Below are positions 35,869-43,503 of a stretch of DNA of 62,511 nt, one piece after another (position 1 is the first letter of the stretch; each line of letters starts with the position of its first letter). Source of the DNA: DASXMR01 sp036495525 (GTDB taxonomy: Bacteria; Actinomycetota; Actinomycetes; Streptosporangiales; Streptosporangiaceae); the NCBI GenBank assembly GCA_036495525.1, contig DASXMR010000024.1, positions 1 to 62,511 on the forward strand. The letters run 5' to 3'. The notes beneath the pieces are model-generated. The model saw only the letters and a program-made list of their open reading frames with translations, was not told the origin of the DNA and searched no databases. Both the position numbers and the translations under genes were made by a program.

Positions 35869-36256
35869 CTAGTACCTGAGCCGGTAGCCGACGGCCGGGT
35901 CGCTCTGCAGGAAGCGGCCGGCCTCGTCGTGCAGCTTGCGCCTGATCCGGTACGCGTAGACCTTGAGGTACTGCTGCTCGCCCGCGTAGCCAGCGCCCCA
36001 CACATTCTCCAGGATCATCCGCCGGGTGCACACCTTTCCCAAGTTGGCGGCGAGGTAGGCGAGGAAGTCGAACTCGCGCGGCGTCAGGGAGAGCTCGCGG
36101 CCGGCGTAGCTGGCCTGCCGGTGTACCAGGTCCAGGTGCAGCAGCCCGGCGTCCAGCTCGGCCGGCCCGGCGCCTTCCTGGCCGGCCGCGCGGTGCTGGC
36201 GCATCGTCACCTGCACCCTGGCGTGTTGCTCACGCATTGCCGAACGGCTTGGTCAT
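35869..36256 (-). pseudogene. KdpE-like response regulator remnant, receiver domain lost
   Basis: The intact part (start 36237) is an OmpR-type winged helix: L-S-L-T-P-R-E-F-D-F-L-A-Y-L, E-N-V-W-G and Y-L-K-V-Y-A-Y-R-I-R-R-K-L, ending A-V-G-Y-R-L-R-Y as in KdpE. Directly upstream, in another frame, lie the last receiver-domain residues T-K-P-F-G (36239-36253). Removing one base of the pair at 36237-36238 joins them to M-R-E-Q-H-A-R-V, as in intact regulators. The rest of the receiver domain and its phosphorylated Asp are absent from the upstream sequence. A product of 122 aa could still bind DNA but could not be phosphorylated. Confidence 0.7.
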
Positions 36257-36497
36257 CTTCCAGCTCCTCGGTCGGCGGCGCGGCAGGCAGGGTAAAGCAA
36301 ACTTTCGCCCTCGCCAGGGATGCTCATCTACCCAGGTCCGGAGCCCCAACCATCGCCGGGGTGAACACGACGATCCTGGCGGTCGCGAGGAAGTCAGCCA
36401 TGTGGCCAGTATCGGCCGCCGGCCGGTAACGGCGCGGTGCACGCGTGGCCGGCCGCGGTGGAAAAACGGTGAACGGTGCCGCACGTAGGCTCGTAGC

Positions 36498-36803
36498 GTG
36501 GACTTCAGCGCAGAGCTGCGCGACGCGGTGGCCGCTGGGGACATCACGGTCTCGTTCCGGCTCTGGCAGCGGCCGCGGGTCAGGGCGGGCGGTCGTTATC
36601 CGGTCGGCCCGGGCCCAGCGCGGATCCAGGTCGACTCGGTCGAGCTGGTGCCGTTCGCTGCCATCGGCGCTGATGACCTGCGCCGGTCCGGCGAGCCGGA
36701 CATGGAGGCGCTGCGGCAGCGGGCTGCGCACGCCGGACCGGTCAGCGACGACACCCTGCTGTACCGGGTGGAGTTCCACCCGGTACCGGACCCGAGCGAG
36801 TAA
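36498..36803 (+). CDS. ASCH-domain-like protein (PUA superfamily)
   Basis: 101 aa. The pattern A-G-D-I-T-V-S-F-R-L-W-Q-R-P-R-V-R-A-G-G-R-Y, then I-Q-V-D-S-V-E-L-V-P and D-D-L-R-R-S-G-E, matches small ASCH proteins, a PUA-like fold thought to bind RNA or modified nucleotides. The GTG start has no ribosome site but follows TAGGCT (36486-36491) by exactly six bases, suggesting a leaderless transcript. The YCII gene begins eight bases after its stop, so the two are probably co-transcribed. Confidence 0.75.
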   Translation: MDFSAELRDAVAAGDITVSFRLWQRPRVRAGGRYPVGPGPARIQVDSVELVPFAAIGADDLRRSGEPDMEALRQRAAHAGPVSDDTLLYRVEFHPVPDPSE

Positions 36804-36811
36804 GGGGCGGC

Positions 36812-37174
36812 ATGAAGTACCTGCTGATGATCTACGGCAATCAGGAGAAGTGGGACTCCTTGCCCGCCGACCAGTGGCCCGACGCGATCGCCAGGCAGGA
36901 GGCGTTCAACGCCAGGTACCGCAGGACCGGCGAGCTGCTTGGCGCCTACGGGCTGGCCGACGCGGTGAGCGCCCGGCTGGTACGGCGGCAGGACGGTGCG
37001 CCGGTGGTCACCGACGGCCCGTACCTGGAAACCAAGGAGTACCTGGCCAGCTTCTACCTGCTGGACTGCGAGAGCGAGGAGCGGGCGCTGCAGATCGCGG
37101 CGGATATGCCCTTCGCCGACACCGACCCGGTTGAGGTGTGGCCAGTCATGCACGAGTCCGCCGCTGATCAGTGA
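36812..37174 (+). CDS. YCII-related (DGPF) domain protein
   Basis: 120 aa, dimeric alpha-beta barrel of the YCII/DGPF family. It begins M-K-Y-L-L-M-I-Y-G-N and contains V-T-D-G-P-Y-L-E-T-K-E-Y-L-A-S-F-Y-L-L-D. These proteins almost always accompany ECF42 sigma factors, as here, where its stop overlaps the sigma start by four bases. Its biochemical role is not established. The start follows a purine-rich AAGGGG site. Confidence 0.9.
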   Translation: MKYLLMIYGNQEKWDSLPADQWPDAIARQEAFNARYRRTGELLGAYGLADAVSARLVRRQDGAPVVTDGPYLETKEYLASFYLLDCESEERALQIAADMPFADTDPVEVWPVMHESAADQ

Positions 37175-38454
37175 CCGGCGACGCCGTCGCTGAGCTGCTC
37201 CGCGAGCTGGCCCCGCAGGTGCTCAGCGCGCTGGTGCGCCGCTACGGCCAGTTCGACGCGTGCGAGGACGCCACCCAGGAAGCGCTGATCGAGGCCGTCA
37301 GGACCTGGCCCGGCCGGGGCGTGCCGGACAGCCAGAAGGGCTGGCTGATCACGGTCGCGAGCCGGCGGCTCATCGACGAGGTACGCAGCGAGCAGGCCAG
37401 GCGGCGGCGCGAGGTCCAGCTCGCCGCCGAGCCAGCACCAGCCGGCGGTGACCCTGGCGCCGCGGCCGGCCAGGACGACAGCCTCGCGCTGCTGTTCCTT
37501 TGCTGCCATCCTTCGGTCTCCGGCCCGAGTCAGATAGCGCTGACGCTGCGCGCGGTCGGCGGGCTGAGCACCGCCCAGATCGCCGCCGCCTTCCTGGTGC
37601 CCGAGGCGACGATGGCGCAGCGGATCAGCCGGGCCAAGCAGGCGATCGCCGCGAGCGGGGCGCGCTTCGTCATGCCCGGCCCGGCCGAGCGGCCGGCCCG
37701 GCTGCGCAGCGTGCTGCACGTCCTGTACCTCGTCTTCAGCGAGGGCTACGTGACTTCGGCCGGTGCGGAGCTGACTGCCCCGCGGCTGTCAGCTGAGGCG
37801 ATCCGGCTCGCCCGCTGGCTGCGGCGGCTGCTGCCAGAAGACGGTGAAGTCGCCGGGCTGCTCGCGCTGATGTTGCTCACCGACGCTCGCCGGGCCGCCC
37901 GTACCGGCCAGGACGGCAGCCTGGTGCCGCTGGCCGAGCAGGACCGGGGCAACTGGGATCAGGCGCAGATCAGCGAGGCCGTGCAGCTGCTCAGCGACGT
38001 GCTGCCGCGCGGCCGGGTCGGGCGCTACCAGCTGGAGGCGGCCATCGCCGCGGTGCACGACGAGGCACCGGATCTCGCGGTCACGGACTGGCCGCAGATC
38101 CTCGCGCTGTATGACCTGCTGCAGCGGACAGATCCGGGCCCGATGGTCACCCTCAACCGGGCCGTCGCGGTGGCGATGGTGCAGGGCCCTGCCGCGGGGC
38201 TGGCGCAGCTTGCCGCCCTGGCCGCCGATGATCACCGGATGGCAGCCCACCACCGGCTGCTCGCCGCCAGAGCGCACCTGCTCGAGCTGTCCGGGGACAG
38301 CGATGGCGCCCTGGCCGGCTATCGCGAGGCGGCCCGGCGGACCACGAGCGGACCCGAGCGGCGCTACCTGGCCGGCCGGGCACAGCGCGTGGCCAGCGGA
38401 ATCCGGCCAGGTAGGGCGGCTGACCGGCCCGCCGCGGAGAACTTTCCGCGCTGA
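37171..38454 (+). CDS. ECF42-type RNA polymerase sigma factor with long C-terminal TPR-like extension
   Basis: 427 aa. Sigma2 (about 15-75) includes D-A-T-Q-E-A-L-I-E-A and W-L-I-T-V-A-S-R-R-L-I-D-E. Sigma4 (about 105-160) has L-A-L-L-F-L-C-C-H-P and I-A-A-A-F-L-V-P-E-A-T-M-A-Q-R-I-S-R-A-K. The C-terminal half, including Y-L-V-F-S-E-G-Y and L-N-R-A-V-A-V-A-M, is the helical extension needed for ECF42 function. The group has no anti-sigma factor. The GTG start overlaps the YCII stop. The YCII protein and the following reductase-like gene are probable targets (family knowledge). Confidence 0.93.
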   Translation: MTGDAVAELLRELAPQVLSALVRRYGQFDACEDATQEALIEAVRTWPGRGVPDSQKGWLITVASRRLIDEVRSEQARRRREVQLAAEPAPAGGDPGAAAGQDDSLALLFLCCHPSVSGPSQIALTLRAVGGLSTAQIAAAFLVPEATMAQRISRAKQAIAASGARFVMPGPAERPARLRSVLHVLYLVFSEGYVTSAGAELTAPRLSAEAIRLARWLRRLLPEDGEVAGLLALMLLTDARRAARTGQDGSLVPLAEQDRGNWDQAQISEAVQLLSDVLPRGRVGRYQLEAAIAAVHDEAPDLAVTDWPQILALYDLLQRTDPGPMVTLNRAVAVAMVQGPAAGLAQLAALAADDHRMAAHHRLLAARAHLLELSGDSDGALAGYREAARRTTSGPERRYLAGRAQRVASGIRPGRAADRPAAENFPR

Positions 38455-38530
38455 TGTAGAGAACCGCGACCGGGCTCCGACTCACCGGTGCAGGCCGCAA
38501 CGGGCGGCCACCACCGGAAGAGGTATGCAG

Positions 38531-39154
38531 ATGAGCAAGGTAGTGCTGTCGATGACCATGTCCCTGGACGGCGTCGCGGGCGGCGAGCTGACCGAGGAAG
38601 GCTGGGCCATTCACGAGCAGGTGCTCGGCTGGGTGTTCCCGATCCGCAGCTGGCGGCGCGAGCAGGGCCAGGAGGGCGGCGAGGACTCGGTGGACTCGCG
38701 CCTGTGGGATGAGGAGTTCGGCCGATTCGGCCCGCAGGTCATCGGCCGCGGCATGTTCGACGTCGGCTACCAGTACTGGGGAGACAATCCGCCATTTCAC
38801 GCGCCGGTGTTCGTCCTCACCCACCGCGGCCAGGAGCGGGTCTCCAAGCAGGGCGGCACCAGCTACACCTTCGTCACTGGCGGCATCGAGGACGCCATCC
38901 GGCAGGCCAGCAAGGTGGCTGGCGACAAGGACGTGCTGGTGGCCGGCGGGATTAGCGTCGCCAGGCAGGCCCTGGCGGCCGGCCTGGTCGATGAGCTGGT
39001 GATGCACGTCGCGCCGGTGCTCATCGGGCACGGCGGACGCACCCTGTTCGACGTGCTTGACGGCCAGCGGCTGAGCCTGCGCAGCACAGCCGCGGTGGCC
39101 GGCGAGGGCGCGGTGCACCTGCGCTACGAAGTCGGGCGTGACGGTGCGGCCTGA
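38531..39154 (+). CDS. Dihydrofolate reductase-like / RibD C-terminal domain protein
   Basis: 207 aa. The fold begins K-V-V-L-S-M-T-M-S-L-D-G-V-A-G and has I-G-R-G-M-F-D-V-G, P-V-F-V-L-T-H-R, V-L-V-A-G-G-I-S-V-A-R-Q-A and the C-terminal V-L-I-G-H-G-G-R-T-L-F. These are the NADPH-binding landmarks of the RibD_C/DHFR group. The substrate is unknown. The ATG at 38531 is chosen because GAGG sits eight bases upstream; ATG at 38525 is also in frame. It follows the ECF42 gene by about 75 bases and belongs to the usual ECF42 neighbourhood. Confidence 0.88.
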   Translation: MSKVVLSMTMSLDGVAGGELTEEGWAIHEQVLGWVFPIRSWRREQGQEGGEDSVDSRLWDEEFGRFGPQVIGRGMFDVGYQYWGDNPPFHAPVFVLTHRGQERVSKQGGTSYTFVTGGIEDAIRQASKVAGDKDVLVAGGISVARQALAAGLVDELVMHVAPVLIGHGGRTLFDVLDGQRLSLRSTAAVAGEGAVHLRYEVGRDGAA

Positions 39155-39176
39155 CCGCACCACCAGGCGACGGGCT

Positions 39177-39212
39177 GGGCACGGGACGGCATTCACCTGC
39201 CGTCCCGTGCCC
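39177..39212. terminator. Strong 15-bp hairpin between convergent genes
   Basis: GGGCACGGGACGGCA and TGCCGTCCCGTGCCC pair perfectly around the loop TTCACC. It lies between the RibD-like gene (ends 39154) and the convergent secreted-protein gene (ends 39280), so it can act as a bidirectional terminator. Confidence 0.75.
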
Positions 39213-39279
39213 GCTCTGCGCTGCGGCGCCGGCTAGTGGCCGCCCGCCGCAGCCCGCCTGGTCTGGCCGGTCCGGCTGG

Positions 39280-39798
39280 TCAGAGCCTGGCCGGGCCGGA
39301 AGCGCGGATCACCTGCTGGAATGCGGTCGGCGCCTTCCTCATCGAGCACTTGCCGCTAGAGTTCCGCGCGGCGATCGACAAGATGCTGACGCGGTAGGTG
39401 CCGTGCCCGCTGATGCCCTTGAACTTGCCGGTTCCGCCGAAGATCCGGTAGGTGCCGTGCTGGTTGACAGTCAGCAGGCAGGTCTTGGGATTGAAGGTCT
39501 GCGGCCCCTTGCCCGGCGAGTGCCTGACCTTGAACGACCCGCCCTTGAACACGAGGCGGTCGACCTTGTTGCCCTGGTGGTCGACGCCCCCGGCGGTAAA
39601 CACGCCGAAGACGATCGCCTTGGCCGTGCTGGACGTCGCGGACGTGGAGATGAGCTGGACGTGCAGGGTGCCGGACGAGGCCGCGCCAGCCGGCGCGGCT
39701 GGCATTGCGCTGGCAGCGGTCACCCCTGTGACCGCGAGGGTTCCGGCCGCGGCGAGCGCGCCGGCGGACGTGAGCAGCATGCGGTAGTGCTTGAACAT
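39280..39798 (-). CDS. Secreted protein with allene oxide cyclase/dirigent-like barrel
   Basis: 172 aa. A Sec signal peptide (K-H-Y-R-M followed by an Ala-rich hydrophobic stretch, cleavage after about A-S-A) is followed by a beta-barrel-like domain. It contains F-N-P-K-T-C-L-L-T-V-N-Q-H-G-T-Y-R-I and G-G-T-G-K-F-K-G-I-S-G-H-G-T-Y, the G-T-G-x-F-x-G-x-x-G-x-G pattern of dirigent/allene-oxide-cyclase-type proteins. Two cysteines may form a disulfide. The function in actinomycetes is unknown. The ATG at 39798 has GGAGGG upstream. Confidence 0.75.
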   Translation of the reverse strand: MFKHYRMLLTSAGALAAAGTLAVTGVTAASAMPAAPAGAASSGTLHVQLISTSATSSTAKAIVFGVFTAGGVDHQGNKVDRLVFKGGSFKVRHSPGKGPQTFNPKTCLLTVNQHGTYRIFGGTGKFKGISGHGTYRVSILSIAARNSSGKCSMRKAPTAFQQVIRASGPARL

Positions 39799-40179
39799 GA
39801 TGGATCCCTCCGTGGAGCCGGTCGGCTGGCCCTGGGCAGGGCCGACCGCGGCGCGGGCCGGCGGGCCGCGATCGCCTCGGTGGAGGGGGCACGCCGCGGA
39901 CGGGCCGCACACGGCCGCGGAGTGACGTCGGCTGCGGCGACTCAGCCGCCGCGCCTCGCGATGCCCTGCCCAGCGACCGGCCACGGCAAACCGTCGCGGC
40001 CGCACGCTCGTGACCGGCACTAATGGCGCAGTTAGCCGTTTCGTGACCAACTGGCCGCCCTCCGGCAATTGCCGCAAGCCAGTCGTGCTGCTATACCACT
40101 GCTGCGGCTGCAGCGGCAGCCGGCCCTGAGTCCACTGGCCAGCGGCATGCCCGCCGGCCTTCGGCGAGGCGGTTATGCA
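39799..40179. other. Intergenic interval without a recognised gene
   Basis: About 380 bases upstream of the secreted-protein gene and of the proline-rich membrane gene. Open frames here have no family-like features. It presumably contains the two divergent promoters. Confidence 0.4.
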
Positions 40180-40755
40180 ATGAATGGCCAGTCGGTCCGG
40201 CCTGCGCTGTTCTGGTACTGGGTGGCGTGGCCTTGGCCACAACCTGCTGGGCACGATCCTGCCTGCGGTGGCAGCCGTCGTGCTGGGGCTGGCCGCCCTG
40301 GGAACCTGGCTGATCACGTTCCTGCGGCGGCGCGGGTCACGGCGTGCGCTGCAGTTGGCTGGCGCGCCAGGGGGCTGGGTGCCGCCAGGCGGCTGGCTGC
40401 CGCCAGGCGGGTGGGTGCCGCCAGGCGGGTGGGTGCCGCCCGGCGGGCAGGGAATGCCGCCGCCGGGCGCGTGGGGACAGCCGCCAGCGGCTGGTGCTAC
40501 TCCGCCGGCACCGCCGCGCTCATCGTGGGGCAGCCGGGCACAGCGCAGGATCCCTGGGGACAGCCGGCCGGACCGGCCGCGCCCCTTGCGGGCCCGGCAC
40601 AGGGAGCACCGCCTGCCGGGGCCGGCCCGTTGCCGGAGCCGGCCGGGCAGCAGCCGCCTGCCCGGCCGCCCTCGCCATCGGGCACGGTGCCGCCCGACAG
40701 TCAGCAAGCGGCGGGCGGTCAGGCGCCACCTGGCGAGCCGGTTCCGCCCGGCTGA
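40180..40755 (+). pseudogene. Proline-rich single-helix membrane protein, frameshifted
   Basis: A membrane helix (I-L-P-A-V-A-A-V-V-L-G-L-A-A-L) followed by a basic R-R-R-G-S-R-R stop-transfer segment and a proline/glycine-rich tail with W-V-P-P-G-G repeats. At the GGGG run 40527-40530 the tail breaks. One extra G would join S-S-W-G to Q-P-G-T-A-Q-D-P-W-G-Q-P and continue in the second frame to the stop at 40755. The N terminus may also be shifted near 40228, since M-N-G-Q-S-V-R-P-A-L-F-W-Y-W-V-A lies in a different frame from the helix. Either the gene is decayed or the repeats were misassembled. Confidence 0.55.
40375..40446 (+). repeat. Four tandem 18-bp repeats encoding W-V-P-P-G-G
   Basis: Four direct units of consensus GTGGGTGCCGCCAGGCGG, differing at only one to three positions, lie inside the proline-rich gene. 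The near identity indicates recent slippage-type expansion of a proline-rich cytosolic or surface tail. Confidence 0.85.
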
Positions 40756-40772
40756 CGCCGGCCGAGCGGCCG

Positions 40773-41138
40773 TCACTTGCCGCCGCGGCCAAACAGCTCA
40801 TCGACGCTGCCCGGCGCGTGGCCGAAGATCGCCACCGCCAGCGCGGTCGCCGCGACCGCCACGATCAGGGCGGTGATCAGCAGGAAATGCCGCGCCAGCG
40901 TGCGGCTGCTCAGGGTTCCGCTGGCCAGCCGGCCGACGGACCAGACCGGCAGGCTCAGCACGATCACCACCGCGCCGGCGATCGCGCTCGAGCGCAGCAT
41001 CCCGCCGCCCACGATCGCGAAAGCAAGGGCGGTTCTCGACCAGGCCAGCCGGGTTCGCTCAGCCGCCAGGCCCGGCTCGCCGCGGCCGGCCTGCCCGCCG
41101 TTGCCTGCCTGGCGCATGCCGCCAGGCTGGCTGGTCAC
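40773..41138 (-). CDS. DUF202 membrane protein
   Basis: 121 aa. The family signature A-A-E-R-T-R-L-A-W-S-R-T-A-L-A-F (about 25-40) is followed by three membrane helices. DUF202 proteins are small inner-membrane proteins of unknown function, often encoded in pairs. The GTG start lies 40 bases after the stop of a second DUF202 gene on the same strand, so the two are very probably one operon and may heterodimerise. Confidence 0.85.
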   Translation of the reverse strand: MTSQPGGMRQAGNGGQAGRGEPGLAAERTRLAWSRTALAFAIVGGGMLRSSAIAGAVVIVLSLPVWSVGRLASGTLSSRTLARHFLLITALIVAVAATALAVAIFGHAPGSVDELFGRGGK

Positions 41139-41178
41139 GGCCGCTCGCTGGTCACGGTGCCCACCAGGTTCCTGACCG

Positions 41179-41580
41179 CTACCGGGTGGCGGAGGCCAGC
41201 AGGACGACTGCCGACACGAGCGCCGCGCCGGCGATGGTTCCCATCAGGATCCTGGGCAGCAGCGAGGGCGGCAGCGGCTGGCCACGGCGCAGCGCAGCCT
41301 GGTTGCGGTTCCATTCCCAGTACGCGCTGATGGCGACGATGGCGCCGAGTGCGATCAGCGGGATGCCGAGCGCGTGCCTCCCCCACGGGATACCGGGGAA
41401 CGGCGGCAGCAGCTGAACGATGCCGAGGCCGGCCACCACGAGCGCGAGCGCGGTCCGGCTCCAGGCAAGGAACGTCCGCTGGTTGGCCAGCGTGAAGCGC
41501 GCGTCCGGCTCTGTCTCCCGGACGGGGTCCGGCTCGGTCTCCCGGCCGGGATCGTTCGCGTCGCTGGCAGGGGGCGGCAC
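41179..41580 (-). CDS. YidH-family DUF202 membrane protein
   Basis: About 133 aa. An acidic N-terminal segment with a repeated R-E-T-E-P-D precedes the signature L-A-N-Q-R-T-F-L-A-W-S-R-T-A-L-A-L and three membrane helices, with Y-W-E-W-N-R-N-Q-A-A-L-R between helices two and three as in YidH proteins. The start is uncertain: GTG at 41580 is used, but the open frame extends further upstream without a clear ribosome site. It pairs with the downstream DUF202 gene. Confidence 0.8.
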   Translation of the reverse strand: MPPPASDANDPGRETEPDPVRETEPDARFTLANQRTFLAWSRTALALVVAGLGIVQLLPPFPGIPWGRHALGIPLIALGAIVAISAYWEWNRNQAALRRGQPLPPSLLPRILMGTIAGAALVSAVVLLASATR

Positions 41581-41709
41581 AGGGCTATGGTCGCACCGCC
41601 CTGGCCCGCTGGCCCGCTCCGCCCCTGAGGGTTTCGCCTGCCGGCCTGGCGGGCAGGCAGCCTGCCAAGGCGACACGGAGCCGGGGCCTCGAACCAGGCT
41701 ACCGATTTA

Positions 41710-41724
41710 TATCGTAGTACGATA
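41710..41724. promoter_or_regulatory. MarR-type operator, box 1, in front of the GPR1/YaaH-like gene
   Basis: TATCGTA-G-TACGATA is a perfect 15-bp palindrome. Its right edge overlaps a -10-like GATAAT (41721-41726), 37 bases before the start codon. Two further copies flank the divergent promoters beside the marR-type gene. Confidence 0.75.
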
Positions 41725-41760
41725 ATGTCTGATCCCTACCAGTCTCGGTAAGGAGATCAC

Positions 41761-42387
41761 ATGTCCTTTGCCTTGCTGCAGTCTGCTGCTATCAGCCTGC
41801 CCGTATCGCCGTTCCCGCCGCTCGCCCTCGGCTTCTTCGGGCTAGGCACTGGTTACCTGATCTACGGGACCCAGGAGCTGTTCGGCTATCCGAAGCGCAG
41901 CGAAACGGTGGATTTCGCCACCGGCATGTGGGGCATCTGGATGCCCGGCTTCCTGCAGTTCCTCACCGGCACGTACCTGTTCCTCGGGCTCACCCTGTTC
42001 GGCACCTTCACCGATCCGCCGCTGTTCATGGCAGCCCTGGCGTTCACCGCATACGGCGTGCACTGGTTCGCGCTCGGCTGGAACCGGCTGCACCGCGCCG
42101 ACCCGAAGACAAACGTCGGCATGACGGTGGCGTTCACGCTCATCTCGGTGCTCGGCATCATCGTCTTCTTCAAGTCCCACGACGACCCGGTCGGCGGCCT
42201 TTTCATCGGCCTGACCTGCATCTATGTGTCTGACTTCTTCGTCAGCTTCAGGGACGACCTGCCGCGCTTCAGCGGCCCGGCCGACCGGATGCTCGGCTTC
42301 TTCCGGCTGGGCACCGGCTTCTGGCTCATGTACCTGGTGTTCGCCGACATGCTGAACACCATCCTGAAGTACACCCTGCCCCTGTAA
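41761..42387 (+). CDS. GPR1/FUN34/YaaH-like (acetate-transporter superfamily) membrane protein
   Basis: 208 aa with six membrane helices. G-F-F-G-L-G-T-G-Y, G-T-Q-E-L-F-G-Y and A-F-T-A-Y-G-V-H-W-F-A-L-G-W resemble the repeated half-helix and A-F-S-S-Y-G-A-F-W segments of succinate/acetate channel proteins such as SatP. The canonical N-terminal P-x-P-L-G signature is only weakly kept. AAGGAG lies six bases before the ATG. The promoter is overlapped by a palindrome that recurs at the nearby marR-type gene, so expression is probably MarR-controlled. Confidence 0.7.
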   Translation: MSFALLQSAAISLPVSPFPPLALGFFGLGTGYLIYGTQELFGYPKRSETVDFATGMWGIWMPGFLQFLTGTYLFLGLTLFGTFTDPPLFMAALAFTAYGVHWFALGWNRLHRADPKTNVGMTVAFTLISVLGIIVFFKSHDDPVGGLFIGLTCIYVSDFFVSFRDDLPRFSGPADRMLGFFRLGTGFWLMYLVFADMLNTILKYTLPL

Positions 42388-42427
42388 CCGGGCGAGGACG
42401 CTGCCCTTGTGACCGGGGGGCGGAGCG

Positions 42428-42458
42428 GGCCGGCCAGCGCGATCAGCGCTGGCCGGCC
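42428..42458. terminator. 13-bp hairpin between convergent genes
   Basis: GGCCGGCCAGCGC and GCGCTGGCCGGCC pair perfectly around GATCA. It lies between the YaaH-like gene and the convergent DUF3040 gene, overlapping the last codons of the latter, and can terminate both. Confidence 0.7.
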
Positions 42459-42853
42459 TGCGTGCTGCTGGTTGGCCATGCGCTCGGGCAGCTGGCCACG
42501 CCGCAGCCCACCGGGCTGACGCTGCTGACTGCCAGGGCGGTCGCGATCAGCGCGACCGTGATCGGTATCCACAGCAGCAGCCAGGGCCGCTGACCCGGCT
42601 GAGTCCGTCCCGGCGCGGCTGGCCAGCCGGTGCCGGGCAGCCAGCTGAGCCAGGACGGCAGCCAGCGGCGCCCCCGCGGCGGCCGGCTGCGTGCCCGGCG
42701 CCAGCCATGCCGGATCGTCTCCCGCAGCGGCATGGCGGCGCCTGATGTCCGCGCCGAGAACTGATCAAGCTCCGCTGCCAGCCGCGGCGCAGCAGCAGCC
42801 AGCTCGCCCTCGATCGCCGCCAGAGCCTGCTGCTCCTGCGCACTGAGGGCCAT
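42443..42853 (-). CDS. DUF3040 membrane protein
   Basis: 136 aa. It starts with M-A-L-S-A-Q-E-Q-Q-A-L-A-A-I-E-G-E-L, the typical DUF3040 N-terminal helix. A basic linker and one hydrophobic helix near the C terminus (about 95-115) follow. DUF3040 proteins usually have two helices; here one is clear. The role is unknown. GGAGGTGACGAG precedes the ATG. It lies 34 bases after a tiny YaaH-fragment gene, with which it is probably co-transcribed from the MarR-box promoter. Confidence 0.8.
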   Translation of the reverse strand: MALSAQEQQALAAIEGELAAAAPRLAAELDQFSARTSGAAMPLRETIRHGWRRARSRPPRGRRWLPSWLSWLPGTGWPAAPGRTQPGQRPWLLLWIPITVALIATALAVSSVSPVGCGVASCPSAWPTSSTQAGQR

Positions 42854-42887
42854 CTCGTCACCTCCGCCGGATCGTGACCGCAGCGCG

Positions 42888-43067
42888 TCAGCCGGTGACC
42901 GCGTCGTGCTGCTTGGCCGCGCCGGCGTTGATGCAGGAGAGCACGAAGGCGGCCATGGCGAAGCCGGCGATCCCGAGCGGGATCGGATCGGACCCGGACG
43001 GCAGCTGAGCCGGGCGGGCGGCGGCGCGCCCGGCCAGGACAGTTCCGGAGAGGTCTGCTGCGGACAT
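42888..43067 (-). CDS. 59-aa protein containing the N-terminal signature of GPR1/FUN34/YaaH transporters
   Basis: 59 aa in total. Residues about 27-50 read D-P-I-P-L-G-I-A-G-F-A-M-A-A-F-V-L-S, then C-I-N-A-G, which is the hallmark first helix of acetate transporters. The frame then ends nine residues later (A-K-Q-H-D-A-V-T-G), so helices two to six are missing. GGAAGGG lies six bases before the ATG, and the clean start and stop argue for a translated microprotein rather than random remains. It is the first gene of a unit with DUF3040 and is driven by box 2. Confidence 0.65.
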   Translation of the reverse strand: MSAADLSGTVLAGRAAARPAQLPSGSDPIPLGIAGFAMAAFVLSCINAGAAKQHDAVTG

Positions 43068-43178
43068 CGGTCGCCCTTCCCGCGGGCTACCGTGACGGCG
43101 GGAACGCGGCTGGCAGGTGGCCGGCCGCTGCAGCGGGCCCGCTGACTCCAGTGCACGATCTTGCTAGCTGCTAAGATC

Positions 43179-43193
43179 TATCGTGCTACGATA
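43179..43193. promoter_or_regulatory. MarR-type operator, box 2 (leftward promoter)
   Basis: TATCGTGCTACGATA. Its reverse complement is identical to box 3, and it faces the microprotein/DUF3040 unit, about 110 bases upstream of its first start codon. Confidence 0.75.
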
Positions 43194-43239
43194 TACTTTC
43201 CACTCTCCGGCACCTCCCGTCAACTTGCATATGGCTAAA

Positions 43240-43254
43240 TATCGTAGCACGATA
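43240..43254. promoter_or_regulatory. MarR-type operator, box 3 (rightward promoter with TATAAT)
   Basis: TATCGTAGCACGATA runs into a perfect TATAAT -10 box (43253-43258). Binding here would block rightward transcription toward the marR-type gene. Confidence 0.75.
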
Positions 43255-43264
43255 TAATTTAGGA

Positions 43265-43309
43265 ATGCTGTTCCGGCCAGCTGGCCTGACCGCCAGCCCG
43301 GCAGGCTGA
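43265..43309 (+). CDS. Possible 14-aa leaderless leader peptide upstream of the marR-type gene
   Basis: ATG lies exactly six bases after the TATAAT box, where transcription should start. It encodes M-L-F-R-P-A-G-L-T-A-S-P-A-G and ends 194 bases before the marR-type start. The position, not the sequence, suggests translation. It may simply be chance. Confidence 0.3.
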   Translation: MLFRPAGLTASPAG

Positions 43310-43503
43310 CCAGGCCTCGCGGCAGGTAACCGCGACGTTCAGGGCGCGCGGATCGCCGGGGTCGGCGCGGCCCGGCGCCGACGGCCGGTGCCCTATCGTT
43401 AACTGACGCGCCAGTAGGCGACGCCGGCTGCGAGCGGGAACGGGCCGCCCGCCAGGACAGCAGCCGCGCCGCCAGCCGCGCAGGCCCGACCGGGGGGACG
43501 ATC

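Noticed and set aside
40375..40446. Tandem repeats considered as a CRISPR array
   Set aside because: Units are 18 bp, directly adjacent without spacers and in frame with a proline-rich protein.
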